DNA of 64,000 bases from Nostoc sp. WHI (GTDB lineage Bacteria > Cyanobacteriota > Cyanobacteriia > Cyanobacteriales > Nostocaceae), in assembly GCF_015714725.1 (NCBI RefSeq), contig NZ_WBKM01000055.1, forward strand, positions 23,149 through 87,148, read 5' to 3'. How positions within the stretch are numbered: the stretch's first letter is position 1; every line of letters starts with the position of its first letter. Position numbers and translations under genes: made by a program. The notes below the pieces were generated by a model that worked only from the letters and a program-made list of their open reading frames with translations, had not been told where the DNA came from and did no database searches. This document shows, one piece after another, positions 7,266 to 16,787 of the stretch.

Positions 7266-9476
7266 ATGTTAGTAAATACTAGTGAACGTCAGATTCGTCG
7301 AGTTCGATGGGTACTTAGCATTGGCTGGTTAATCTTAATTTTTTCCCTCTTCTACGATCCCATAACATCTTGGCTAACTTATCCAGAAAATACTCTTAGC
7401 CCTCTAAAAATTAATTTAGAGAACTGTGTAATAGTTCAAGGAAGTTGTTTAGAAGAATTTCCCTATGCTTTGGGTGCGCCCATATTTTGGGGAATAATTA
7501 TTCCTGCTAGTATTTTTATTTTACTAGTGTTTGGACACGAGTTTTGGCGGCGAATTTGCCCTTTATCTTTTATTTCTCAAATTCCGCGAGCTTTAGAATG
7601 GCAAAGACAAAAGAAAGCTGTTAATAATAAAGCAGACAAGGCAAGAACCGAAATAGTTAAAGTATCGAAAAATTCTTGGTTGTTTAAAAACGCTATTTAT
7701 TTGCAATTTGGTCTGTTTTGTCTAGGATTATGTTCTCGGATTCTGTTTATCAATTCTAATCGTTTAGCTTTAGGAATTTTTCTGTTGGGGACTATTGTAG
7801 CGGCTATCGTAGTTGGTTATTTATATGGTGGTAAGTCTTGGTGTCACTACTTTTGTCCTATGGCTCCAGTACAGAAAATTTATAGTGAGCCTAGAGGATT
7901 ATTAAATAGTACTGCTCATGAAGGCGATCAACAAAAAATCACCCAATCTATGTGTCGTACTATCAGTAGAGATGGTAAAGAACTAAGTGCTTGTGTAGCT
8001 TGTAGTAATCATTGCATGGATATTGATGCAGAACGTTCTTACTGGGAAAATATTACCCAACCAGATCGACAATGGCTATACTACGGCTATATGGGCATAG
8101 TTATTGGTTATTTTACCTATTACTATCTGTATGCGGGGAATTGGAATTATTATACTTCTGGAGCTTGGGCACATGAAGAAAACCAATGGGCAAATTTATT
8201 AAAACCAGGTTTCTATCTATTCGGAGAAGCAATTCCTATTCCTAAATTAGTCGCAGTTCCTTTAACTTTGGGAATATTTACATTAGGTGGATATTGGCTA
8301 GGTAAAAACATTGAAAAGCGTTATAAAGCATATCTATTAAGTAAAAAACAGCCTACAAATTCTGAAATTATTCGTCATCGAATCTTTACTCTCTCTACTT
8401 TCTTGATTTTTAACTTTTTCTTTATCTTTGCTGCCCGAAACTTTATCACATTATTACCAAATTCTCTCCAATATCTATTCCCTGTTCTGATTGCTGTTTG
8501 CAGCGCTATATGGTTACATCGAACTTGGGAACGTGGTCGAGACCTCTATTTAAGAGAGGGGTTAACCAATCGTTTGCGAAAACAATTACAAAAACTTAAT
8601 TTGGACACCTCTCGCTTTTTAGAAGGGCGATCGCTAGATGAATTGAGTGCAGACGAAGTTTATGTTTTAGCAAAAGTTCTGCCTAGTTTTAATAAAGAGA
8701 AACGGTTACAAGCCTATAAAGGAATTTTAAGAGACGCTCTTGATGAGGGTTATGTAGATGTAGGGGAGAGCTTGACAAACTTTAAACAGATGCGCCTACA
8801 ATTAGAAATTTCTGACCAAGAACACGAAATTATCATTACAGAATTAGTAACAGAATATCCTGAATTATTCTCTCCTACAAAAATTCATAGTAGGGAAAAT
8901 CTCTTGCGGTTAGCGAGTTATCGAGAAACCCTTTTAGAAACAATACTCAGTTCTTGGCACGATCGACCAGATAAAGCAAAAATAGCAGAATTATTAAAAG
9001 CATTTACTGGAAATTTTTCCATAAAAGCTTTAGAAGATGTCTTGCAAACTTTATCTTCTGGAGATTTGAAAATTATCCATGCCATCAGACAACAATATAG
9101 TATTACTCCAGTGGAAGAAGCACATGCACTAAAACGCACCGAACCAGATCGACTCTGGAAAGCGATCGTCGAGCGACTAGGTTTATTAGACAATTTAGAT
9201 TCAGAAGCAAAAATTTTAGAATTATTCCAAAATTTTGATGTGGATAATTCTGGTTACATTACTCTGGAGGAATTGAAACTATGTATCCGTAATATAGATT
9301 CTAATTTTACTGATATTCAAATCGAAGAAATGTTGAAATTAGCCGATACTAGCGGAGATAAACAAATAAGTTATGAAGAATTTTGTGAAATCCTATCAGT
9401 TATTGGTTGTTCGGTATTGAAGGAGGCAGGAGGCAGGAGGCAGGAGGCAGAAGTTTCAGAAGGAGTAAATCAGTAG
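7266..9476 (+). CDS. Polytopic membrane protein with NapH/CcoG-like Fe-S cysteine motifs and C-terminal EF-hand pair
   Basis: 736 residues; GGAGAG lies just upstream of the ATG. The N-terminal half has several membrane segments (for example residues 14-30, 72-90, 146-188, 266-290, 391-415) and cysteine motifs ICPLSF (Cys98), WCHYFCP (Cys193, Cys197) and CxxCxxxC at 243/246/250, as in membrane Fe-S electron-transfer proteins of the NapH/NosR/CcoG type. A soluble helical part follows. It ends in two EF-hand loops, DVDNSGYITLEE (658-669) and DTSGDKQISYEE (694-705), both with acidic positions 1 and 12, so calcium binding is likely. The last ~18 residues (KEAGGRRQEAE and on) come from a heptanucleotide tandem repeat. 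Calcium-gated electron transfer is an inference. Confidence 0.85.
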   Translation: MLVNTSERQIRRVRWVLSIGWLILIFSLFYDPITSWLTYPENTLSPLKINLENCVIVQGSCLEEFPYALGAPIFWGIIIPASIFILLVFGHEFWRRICPLSFISQIPRALEWQRQKKAVNNKADKARTEIVKVSKNSWLFKNAIYLQFGLFCLGLCSRILFINSNRLALGIFLLGTIVAAIVVGYLYGGKSWCHYFCPMAPVQKIYSEPRGLLNSTAHEGDQQKITQSMCRTISRDGKELSACVACSNHCMDIDAERSYWENITQPDRQWLYYGYMGIVIGYFTYYYLYAGNWNYYTSGAWAHEENQWANLLKPGFYLFGEAIPIPKLVAVPLTLGIFTLGGYWLGKNIEKRYKAYLLSKKQPTNSEIIRHRIFTLSTFLIFNFFFIFAARNFITLLPNSLQYLFPVLIAVCSAIWLHRTWERGRDLYLREGLTNRLRKQLQKLNLDTSRFLEGRSLDELSADEVYVLAKVLPSFNKEKRLQAYKGILRDALDEGYVDVGESLTNFKQMRLQLEISDQEHEIIITELVTEYPELFSPTKIHSRENLLRLASYRETLLETILSSWHDRPDKAKIAELLKAFTGNFSIKALEDVLQTLSSGDLKIIHAIRQQYSITPVEEAHALKRTEPDRLWKAIVERLGLLDNLDSEAKILELFQNFDVDNSGYITLEELKLCIRNIDSNFTDIQIEEMLKLADTSGDKQISYEEFCEILSVIGCSVLKEAGGRRQEAEVSEGVNQ
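9422..9449 (+). repeat. Heptanucleotide tandem repeat (GGAGGCA x4) in the 3' end of the EF-hand gene
   Basis: Four exact copies of GGAGGCA, then G-A-A-G. Similar short tandem heptamers (STRR) are known from Nostoc genomes. It adds a charged tail to the protein, and a copy-number change would shift the frame only in the last codons. Confidence 0.85.
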
Positions 9477-9498
9477 GGGTCGAATCCCCTACTGATTT
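9467..9498. terminator. Long hairpin overlapping the stop codon, possible terminator
   Basis: AAATCAGTAGGGG and CCCCTACTGATTT pair perfectly (13 bp) around a short TCGAAT loop. The stem contains the TAG stop of the upstream gene. No strong T-run follows, so it may end transcription inefficiently, protect the 3' end, or be another dispersed palindrome. Confidence 0.5.
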
Positions 9499-9691
9499 AG
9501 AGCCACTGAACTCTCGTTTGTTGTGTCCACTAGTGTTCCCGAACCTAGTCCGGCGATCGGAGTTTTAGCTATGAATGGGCTGGAATGTGTATATCTACTC
9601 AAACGTAAATTAATCAAAGTTCAAAATTATTGACTTTAAGTAGAAGAAGAATTCAGGTGTTGCTGAAACAGAGGAAACTGATAGGGCTACT

Positions 9692-12600
9692 ATGCTGATG
9701 AAAATTTTAACAAGCAGTACGGCGATCGCCTGTATTCTGGGTTCAACAACAACTGCTGTAGCTCAAATAGCTGCTGATGACAGTTTGGGAGTCGAACGCT
9801 CTGTTGTTACACCTAATGTTCAAAGTCCCAAAGGTAACATTGATCGCATAGATGGGGGAGCGATTCGAGGTAGTAACCTATTCCACAGTTTTCAAGATTT
9901 TAATGTAGGTAATCAGCAACAGGTTTACTTTTCTAATCCTTCTGGAGTCGAAAATATCCTGAGTCGAGTTACAGGAAACCATGTTTCTAATATTTTCGGT
10001 AGACTCGGAATATTAGGAAATGCCAATCTCTACTTAATTAATCCTAACGGCATAATTTTCGGTACAAATGCGCGTTTGGATATCTCTGGTTCTTTCTTTG
10101 CTAGCACCAGCAACGCCCTTTTGTTCAAAAACGGTTATCAATTTACTACCCAAGATCCTAAAGCACCCCCCTTGTTGACTGTCAATGTTCCTCCGGGGTT
10201 AGAAAGTTGGTTAGCGCCCCAAGGTGCGATCGCTAACAGTGGGAATTTATCAGTTGGACAAAACTTGACTTTAGTTGGTACAAATCTTGACTTACAAGGG
10301 CAGTTGCAAGCAGGTAGCAATTTAACCTTGCAAGCTAGTAACACTCTAAAAGTGCGGGACAACCTAAATTACCCTTTCATTGCCTCAGCTAAACAGCAAC
10401 TGTTAGCTGAAGGAAATAAGATAGATATTTTTGCCTTAAACGATCCCTCCAGTGGCTTCTTTTCTGATGAAAATATGGTTTTCCGTTCAGCCAATCCGAT
10501 TAGTGGGGACACTCAATTTTTTAGTGGTGGTAATTTTAGCCTCGAACAAATTAACGGGCAAGAAGGAGATTTATTTAGCTTTAACGACCCAATTATTCGT
10601 TCAAGTGGAGATGTTAGTTTTAATAGTTATACAGGAGCTTCCATTCACATTTTTGCAGGTGGAAGTGTAAATATTAATAATATTAATGTTAACCGTTCAG
10701 ACCAAACTAGTTTTATTAATGAAACCGTTACTCTTTCCGATGGATTAACGCAAGTTATCATTAATGGCAGCGCTCAACCTACTGTTGATATTAGAGCGGG
10801 AACTACTAATTTCAATCCAACTGGAATCAAAGGAGTAATCAATGCTTTTTCACCTACTCCTAGCACAGATGGTAAACCAACAAGCGCAGATATCACTATC
10901 AATCAAATTATCAATTCGGGAGGACTGGTTTTTTTAACCAATCAGTATCAACCTAATTCTTCTAAATCGGGCAATATTACAGTTAACTCTGTACTAAGCA
11001 TATTTGATAGGGGTGCAGGGGGGGGAAATATTGTGATTGATTCACGGGGGAAAATTATTACTCCCCAATTTCTGACGAGTTTAGGAATTGATTTTTCTAC
11101 ATTTACATTTTCCAAACCCGGTGGAAATATCACACTTTTAGCTCAGGATGATATTATCATACGACCATCATCACAGATTCTTTCTTTCGGTACAGTTGGA
11201 GGTAACATTACTCTCAACAGTAAATCTGCAATTATTCAAGAACAAGCTCCACTTAGAGAGTCATTTATTGGCAGTTTTTCCTTTGGTGCTGGACAAGGCG
11301 GTGATGTAACGCTAAATGCACCATTGATTTCCTTGGGGAGAAGTATAACAAGGACAGATGGAAAGCTGATCATTACTACTAATTCTTTAGAAGCTAACCA
11401 AGCTAAATTATTCACCATAAGTAATCGTAATAATGCTAGTAATATCATTATTAATGCTGATTCAATTTTATTAAATAACTCAAATATAGGAAGCCAGAGT
11501 ATAGGTGCAGGGAAAGCTGGTGATATAGAAATTAATACTAGCTCCTTTGTTGCTACTAATAATAGTCAGATATTTTCTCGAACAGAAGGTTTAGGAAATG
11601 TTGGCAATATAGTACTAAAAGCTACAAACAGAATTCTCTTGTCTGGTGCAAATACGGGTTTATTTGCTAATACAAGTTTAGGTTCTAGCGGTAACAACGG
11701 TAATATCTTCGTCGATTCCCAGCTTGTTGAGATTCGGGATGGTGCTGCTATTTCCACCGTTAGCCAAGGTAGTGGGATTGGTGGCAACATTGAGATCCAA
11801 GGAAACAAATTAACCCTCGATAATCAAGCTCTAATTTCCACAAAAACAGTCAGCACTGAAGGCGGTAATATTAATCTCCAGTTAGCAGATTCATTATCAT
11901 TACGCGGTGGAAGTAGTATTTTGGCGATTGCAGGTAATGAAACTACAGGTGGAAATGGTGCTAACATCACTATCAACACAGATTTACTGTTTGCTGTTCC
12001 TGAAGAAAACAGTGATATTACAGCCAATGCGTTCTTAGGTAGTGGTGGCAATATTAATATTACTACCAGAGATATTGAAGGAATCGGGTTTGCTGATACA
12101 CTTACCCCCTTCAGTAATATTACTTCTAGCGCCAAAAAAGTAGAAGTTCCTAGTCCTCCACCAGAAGTTCCTAGTCCTCCACCAGAAGTTCCTAGTCCTC
12201 CACCGGAGGTTCCTAGTCCTCCACCAGAAGTTCCTAGTCCTCCACCAGAAGTTCCTAGTCCTCCACCGGAGGTTCCTAGTCCTCCACCGGAGGTTCCTAG
12301 TCCTCCACCAGAAGTTCCTAGTCCTCCACCAGAAGTTCCTAATCCTCCACCAGAAGTTCCTAGTCCCCCACCAGAAGTTCCTAGTCCCCCACCAGAAGTT
12401 CCTAGTCCCCCACCAGAAGTTCCTAGTCCCCCACCAGAAGTTCCTAGTCCCCCACCAGAGGTTCCTAGTCCTCCACCGGAGGTTCCTAATCCTCCACCAG
12501 AAGTTCCTAGTCTTCCATTAGAAATTCCTAATCCTCCACCGGAAGTTCTTAATCCTGTGTTAGATTTTTCTAGCCTTGAATCAATTAATAAACCGGATGC

Positions 12601-12964
12601 AGCTCAAAGTTCAGCTTTGATAGGAGTACCAAACCCAGAGAGCGATCGCAATAATAAAATAGTTACTCCTAGTTGTGCATCCACGGAAGGTAATTCTTTT
12701 ACTATAACAGGTAGAGGAGGTTTACCAGCAGACCCTACAGCAACCATTCGTGGTCAAACTATCTTGTCAGATACGCGAGATTTTATAACTGCACAAACGC
12801 AAAACAGTAATCAAGTAAATAGTTCTTCTGCAATTCCTCCAACAAGACAACAAATTGTCGAAGCCACAAGCTTAAGAATTAATTCCCAAGGACAAGTAGA
12901 ATTAGTAGCGTCTTTACCTCAAGAGAGTTTATCTCAAAAGCATCTTAATTGTAGCGTTTTATAA
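9692..12964 (+). CDS. Secreted TPS-domain (filamentous haemagglutinin-type) adhesin with proline-rich repeat
   Basis: 1090 residues. The N-terminus has a signal peptide ending near TTTAVAQ. It is followed by a two-partner-secretion domain with NLFHSFQDFNVG, VYFSNPSGVENILSRVTG and LYLINPNGIIFG, hallmark sequences of cyanobacterial TpsA proteins. The central region is Gly/Asn/Ser-rich with repeated GGNI/NIT turns, consistent with a right-handed beta-helix. Residues ~818-950 are 19 heptapeptides of the form EVPSPPP, followed by a Cys-containing C-terminus. The protein should leave the cell through a TpsB/BamA-type pore, but none is encoded in this window. It precedes the CHAT gene by 80 bp on the same strand. 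ATG 9692 is used; ATG 9698 is an alternative. Confidence 0.9.
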   Translation: MLMKILTSSTAIACILGSTTTAVAQIAADDSLGVERSVVTPNVQSPKGNIDRIDGGAIRGSNLFHSFQDFNVGNQQQVYFSNPSGVENILSRVTGNHVSNIFGRLGILGNANLYLINPNGIIFGTNARLDISGSFFASTSNALLFKNGYQFTTQDPKAPPLLTVNVPPGLESWLAPQGAIANSGNLSVGQNLTLVGTNLDLQGQLQAGSNLTLQASNTLKVRDNLNYPFIASAKQQLLAEGNKIDIFALNDPSSGFFSDENMVFRSANPISGDTQFFSGGNFSLEQINGQEGDLFSFNDPIIRSSGDVSFNSYTGASIHIFAGGSVNINNINVNRSDQTSFINETVTLSDGLTQVIINGSAQPTVDIRAGTTNFNPTGIKGVINAFSPTPSTDGKPTSADITINQIINSGGLVFLTNQYQPNSSKSGNITVNSVLSIFDRGAGGGNIVIDSRGKIITPQFLTSLGIDFSTFTFSKPGGNITLLAQDDIIIRPSSQILSFGTVGGNITLNSKSAIIQEQAPLRESFIGSFSFGAGQGGDVTLNAPLISLGRSITRTDGKLIITTNSLEANQAKLFTISNRNNASNIIINADSILLNNSNIGSQSIGAGKAGDIEINTSSFVATNNSQIFSRTEGLGNVGNIVLKATNRILLSGANTGLFANTSLGSSGNNGNIFVDSQLVEIRDGAAISTVSQGSGIGGNIEIQGNKLTLDNQALISTKTVSTEGGNINLQLADSLSLRGGSSILAIAGNETTGGNGANITINTDLLFAVPEENSDITANAFLGSGGNINITTRDIEGIGFADTLTPFSNITSSAKKVEVPSPPPEVPSPPPEVPSPPPEVPSPPPEVPSPPPEVPSPPPEVPSPPPEVPSPPPEVPSPPPEVPNPPPEVPSPPPEVPSPPPEVPSPPPEVPSPPPEVPSPPPEVPSPPPEVPNPPPEVPSLPLEIPNPPPEVLNPVLDFSSLESINKPDAAQSSALIGVPNPESDRNNKIVTPSCASTEGNSFTITGRGGLPADPTATIRGQTILSDTRDFITAQTQNSNQVNSSSAIPPTRQQIVEATSLRINSQGQVELVASLPQESLSQKHLNCSVL
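12143..12541 (+). repeat. 19 tandem 21-bp repeats encoding EVPSPPP
   Basis: Units begin every 21 bp from 12143 to 12541 (GAAGTTCCTAGTCCTCCACC-type). Variants CCC/CCT, GGAGG/AGAAG and AGT/AAT are distributed in blocks, which suggests recent duplication of groups of units. The 21-bp length keeps the frame whatever the copy number. Confidence 0.97.
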
Positions 12965-13044
12965 ATTTAAAAAAATTAATAAATTTTACATATAAAATAA
13001 TCAAATAATTTATTAAAAATTTAACCTTAAAAATTGTAACTAAT

Positions 13045-15699
13045 ATGAGGAAAATATCTAGACGAAAGAGGTATAACTATTTAAACAAAAAAGAATTTTG
13101 GCGAACTTGGTTATTTTCAAATCTAAAAATCAATGTTGTCTGGCTTTTTTGCATTTGCCTAATATTAAGTCTGTTATTAGCTATTAAGAATATTCCTGCT
13201 GTTGCTAATCAATCCATATTATCAGATTCAAATCAGGAAATTCAACAACTATCAAATTCTTCAGAGTTGTTACAACAAGGTAAAAATTACTATCAAGCTG
13301 GACAATACACAGAAGCAGCTAGAGTTTGGGAAAATGCACTGAAGTTTTATCAATCACAAAAAGAAATAATTAGCCAAGTTCAAGTTCTTAATTATTTAGC
13401 ATTAGCATATAAAGATTTAGGAAAAAATCCACAAGCACAAACTGCGATCGCCGAAAGTATCAATATCATCAAAAGCTTAAAAATTCCCGATACTAAAAGC
13501 AGTTTACTATTAGCGCAGGCATTAAACACCCAAGGAACGCTCCAAATACTACAAGGACAAACTGATACGGCTATAGATACTTGGAAACAAGCAGCAGTCA
13601 CTTATGAGCGCTCAGGTGATAAAACAGGTAAACTCATCAGCCAAATTAATCAGGCGCAAGGTTTGCAAACACTGGGACAGTATCGCCGCGCCAAAACTTT
13701 GTTAGAAGAACTAGTGACAGAATTGCAAAATCAACCTGACAGTCTCTTAAAGGCTCAAGGATTGAGAAGTTTAGGCATTGCTCTGCAAACTGTTGGTGAT
13801 TTAAAGCAATCTAAAACAATTCTCGATAAAAGTTGGGAAATTAGTAAACAATTCAACTCTCCAACTGATGTGAGTGCAGTTTTATTTAGTATTGGCAATG
13901 TTGCCAGAGACTTACAACAATATGATGTTGCTTGGACATACTACCAACAAGCAGTTAATTTATCTCCACAACTACAGGCTAAATTAGAAGCACAATTAAA
14001 TCAATTGAGCTTGTTGGTTAAACTACAAAACTGGGAATCAGCACAGACAATAATTCCAGAAATAGAAACCAATCTTACCCAACTTCCTCCTAGTCGCCCT
14101 GCTATTTATGCCAAGATTAACTTTGCAGAAAGTTTGATGGATTTAAAGCCAGCAGGAGAAGGTAGAAAAGCAGTTTTGGACACCAACGCCGTCAAAATTT
14201 CCCACTTGCTAGCAACAGCTATTCAACAAGCTAAAGAAATCAAAGATCCGAGAGCCGAAGTTTATTCCCTTAACCAACTAGGTAAACTCTACCAACAAAA
14301 CAACCAGTTAGCAGATGCGGCAACTTTGACACAACAAGCACTAACAATAGCTCAAGAAATAAATGCTATAGATTTAGTAGCTCGTGCGGCGGGACAGGTG
14401 GGTGCAATTGCTAAAGAACGAGGAGATAGTAATAGCGCCATCCCTGCTTATGAGATTGCTTTTAATAACTTGCAATCTCTACGTAGTGATTTAGTGGCAA
14501 TTAACCGGGATGTACAGTTTAATTTTAAAGAAAGTGTTGAACCGATTTATCGAGATTACGTTAGCTTGTTGTTGCAAAAAGATAATCAAAGCAACCTTAA
14601 ACAAGCTCTGCAAGTGATGGAAGCTTTGCAACTAGCGGAACTGGATAACTTTTTTCGGGATGCTTGCTTAGATAATAGCAATCCTGTAGTTTTAGAAAAA
14701 ATTGACTTGCACGCAGCCGTTATTTATCCAATTATTTTAAGCGATCGCCTGGAAGTTATTCTTTCAGTTCCTAATCAATCTCTGCGTCACTACAGCACCC
14801 AACTACCAAAACAGCAAATAGAAACTATTTTAAAACAACTTTATTCTTCCCTATCCCCTGGTTATTCGAGTAAGGAGCGTTTGCGACTTTCCCAAGAAAT
14901 TTATAACTGGCTGATTGCACCTGCTCAAGCAACACTCCAGAAAAGTAGTATCAAAACTTTAGTTTTCATTCCAGATAGTTTGTTGCGAAACTTGCCAATG
15001 GCTGTTCTGTATGATGGCAAACAGTATTTAATCGAAAATTATAGTGTTGTTCTCAGTCCTGGATTACAACTATTTCCTCAAGGACTGCAACGCCAAAAAT
15101 TGAGCGTGTTAGCGGCTGGATTGACGGAAGCACGCCAAGGCTTCAATCCCTTACCTGGAGTTACAGAAGAAATTAAAGAAGTTACTACAGAAGTTAATTC
15201 ACAAGTGTTGCTAGATCAGAAGTTTAGCAGAGACAGTTTAAAAGCGGCGATCGCTAATAAATCTTTCCCCATAGTTCACCTTGCAACTCACGGTCAATTC
15301 AGTTCCAACCCAGAAGAAACCTTTTTGTTGACCTGGGGCGATCGCATTTCCATTCAAGATTTTGATCTGTTGTTTAAAAACAGAAGTCAAACAAACATAG
15401 AACCGATTGAATTATTAGTGATGAGTGCTTGTCAAACAGCCGTAGGTGATAATCGTGCAACATTAGGTTTAGCTGGATTTGCTTTACGTTCTGGTGCTAA
15501 AAGTACTCTTGCTAGTTTATGGTCAGTAAGTGATGAGTCTACTTCCTCCTTGATGAAAGAATTTTATCACCAATTGAGTAATCCAAAACTAAACAAAGCT
15601 GAGGCATTGCAACAGGCACAAATCAAAATTATGGCTAATCCTTTATACAAACATCCTTATTTTTGGTCTTCTTTCGTTCTTGTCGGTAATTGGTTGTAA
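13045..15699 (+). CDS. TPR repeat protein with C-terminal CHAT (caspase-like) domain
   Basis: 884 residues. A single hydrophobic segment near residues 30-50 (WLFCICLILSLLLAI) suggests a signal anchor, so the rest probably lies in the periplasm. Residues ~75-520 contain repeated TPR-type helix pairs (for example YQAGQYTEAARVWENAL). The C-terminal ~300 residues form a CHAT domain with the probable catalytic dyad His749 (LATHGQF) and Cys796 (MSACQTAVG), both present. CHAT proteins are caspase/separase relatives, and some are active proteases in bacterial defence or programmed cell death; others are regulatory. The gene follows the TPS adhesin and precedes a DUF928 gene by 20 bp. Confidence 0.9.
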   Translation: MRKISRRKRYNYLNKKEFWRTWLFSNLKINVVWLFCICLILSLLLAIKNIPAVANQSILSDSNQEIQQLSNSSELLQQGKNYYQAGQYTEAARVWENALKFYQSQKEIISQVQVLNYLALAYKDLGKNPQAQTAIAESINIIKSLKIPDTKSSLLLAQALNTQGTLQILQGQTDTAIDTWKQAAVTYERSGDKTGKLISQINQAQGLQTLGQYRRAKTLLEELVTELQNQPDSLLKAQGLRSLGIALQTVGDLKQSKTILDKSWEISKQFNSPTDVSAVLFSIGNVARDLQQYDVAWTYYQQAVNLSPQLQAKLEAQLNQLSLLVKLQNWESAQTIIPEIETNLTQLPPSRPAIYAKINFAESLMDLKPAGEGRKAVLDTNAVKISHLLATAIQQAKEIKDPRAEVYSLNQLGKLYQQNNQLADAATLTQQALTIAQEINAIDLVARAAGQVGAIAKERGDSNSAIPAYEIAFNNLQSLRSDLVAINRDVQFNFKESVEPIYRDYVSLLLQKDNQSNLKQALQVMEALQLAELDNFFRDACLDNSNPVVLEKIDLHAAVIYPIILSDRLEVILSVPNQSLRHYSTQLPKQQIETILKQLYSSLSPGYSSKERLRLSQEIYNWLIAPAQATLQKSSIKTLVFIPDSLLRNLPMAVLYDGKQYLIENYSVVLSPGLQLFPQGLQRQKLSVLAAGLTEARQGFNPLPGVTEEIKEVTTEVNSQVLLDQKFSRDSLKAAIANKSFPIVHLATHGQFSSNPEETFLLTWGDRISIQDFDLLFKNRSQTNIEPIELLVMSACQTAVGDNRATLGLAGFALRSGAKSTLASLWSVSDESTSSLMKEFYHQLSNPKLNKAEALQQAQIKIMANPLYKHPYFWSSFVLVGNWL

Positions 15700-15719
15700 A
15701 CATAGCAGAAGAGGTGAGC

Positions 15720-16784
15720 ATGGTTAAGTTTAATTCTAAAATATTTTTATTTTTCACTATTAGCGGCACATTAATAGTTTTGACAGGCAATTCTACATTA
15801 GCAAGCCTTCTCCCTCAAGAGAATCCAACCGTTACCAATCAAGTTCTCATTAGTGTGGAATTTAAACTGCCCAAAGATGCAGCCCCCAAAACCAGCGTTG
15901 GCGGTGGCGTTCGCGGACAAGTGCAATTCGCCTTACCCGGAGGTTCAACACCTAGAACCAGTGTTGGCGGAGGTACAAGGGGTGATGTGCAGTTTGCTTT
16001 ACCCGGAGGTTCAGCACCTAGAACCAGTGTTGGCGGTGGAACTAGGGGTGATGTGCAATTCGCTTTACCAGGAGGTTCAACACCTAAAACCAGCGTTGGC
16101 GGCGGAACTAGGGGTGATGTGCAATTGACTTTACCAGGAGGTTCAACACCTAAAACCAGCGTTGGCGGAGGTACAAGGGGTGATGTGCAATTGACTCTAC
16201 CTAGTGGAAATTCAACCCCCAGAAGCAGTATTGGTGGTGGTACAAGGGGAAAAACTGCACCATTAACAGCATTAGTTCCTCCTACGAAACAGGGACGCAC
16301 TGTATTAGCAAGCCCCACAATTTTTGTCTATTTGCCTCCAGTTGGCGCAGAAACCGTATTTTTCAGCCTCCAAGACGAAGACGGAAATCCTCATTATTCG
16401 ACAATGCTAAAAGTTTCTCCCGATGGCGGTGTAGTTAGTATTACCTTACCTCCAACATCACCACCTTTAGTAATAGATAAAAATTACCTGTGGTATTTTG
16501 CACCTATTGAACCAGGCGGAATTCTCCGACCTGATAATTATTCTGTAACAGGGTGGATAAAACGAGTCAAGTCTACATTTAATGAGCAGGAGTTAGCCTC
16601 ATCTCCTGTGGAATTAGCCACTAAATATGCTGAGGCTGGTGTATGGTATGATACCCTAAAAATTTTAGCGGCGGCAAAGCGATCGCAACCAAATAATAAA
16701 GCTTTTGCTACTGAATGGCACGATTTACTCAAGCAAGTTGGACTAGAAAATATTGCCTCTGAACCATTAACAGCAGCTTTTTAA
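15720..16784 (+). CDS. DUF928 secreted protein with Gly-rich tandem repeats
   Basis: About 354 residues from ATG 15720, chosen because GAGGTGAG lies just upstream and the product then begins MVKFNSKIFLFF, a signal peptide. A TTG at 15690 would extend it and overlap the CHAT gene. Residues ~45-175 consist of a ~22-residue repeat around TSVGGGTRGD. The DUF928 domain follows, with VYLPPVGAETVFFSLQDEDG and YLWYFAPIEPGG. DUF928 is of unknown function and is common in cyanobacteria near CHAT and CHASE2 genes. It lies 20 bp after the CHAT stop and 3 bp before the CHASE2 gene, so the three probably share one transcript. Confidence 0.88.
   Translation: MVKFNSKIFLFFTISGTLIVLTGNSTLASLLPQENPTVTNQVLISVEFKLPKDAAPKTSVGGGVRGQVQFALPGGSTPRTSVGGGTRGDVQFALPGGSAPRTSVGGGTRGDVQFALPGGSTPKTSVGGGTRGDVQLTLPGGSTPKTSVGGGTRGDVQLTLPSGNSTPRSSIGGGTRGKTAPLTALVPPTKQGRTVLASPTIFVYLPPVGAETVFFSLQDEDGNPHYSTMLKVSPDGGVVSITLPPTSPPLVIDKNYLWYFAPIEPGGILRPDNYSVTGWIKRVKSTFNEQELASSPVELATKYAEAGVWYDTLKILAAAKRSQPNNKAFATEWHDLLKQVGLENIASEPLTAAF
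15921..16253 (+). repeat. Tandem 66-bp repeats in the DUF928 gene
   Basis: Units begin at 15921, 15987, 16053, 16119 and 16185, exactly 66 bp apart, with a divergent unit before and a 69-bp last one. Each carries ACCAGTGTTGGCGG-type sequence and encodes LPGGS and TSVGGGTRGD. The near-identity indicates recent tandem duplication. Confidence 0.93.
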
Positions 16785-16787
16785 AGA

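Noticed and set aside
9467..9498. Part of a tRNA (GGGGTCGAATCCCC looks like a T-arm)
   Set aside because: No acceptor, D-arm or anticodon arm can be folded around it, and it overlaps a gene end; it is better read as a simple hairpin.
12143..12541. CRISPR-like array
   Set aside because: The 21-bp units are contiguous without spacers and encode a protein repeat.
15839..16318. Minus-strand ORF of 159 codons opposite the DUF928 gene
   Set aside because: It is a shadow of the tandem repeat; the plus-strand product has signal peptide and domain evidence.
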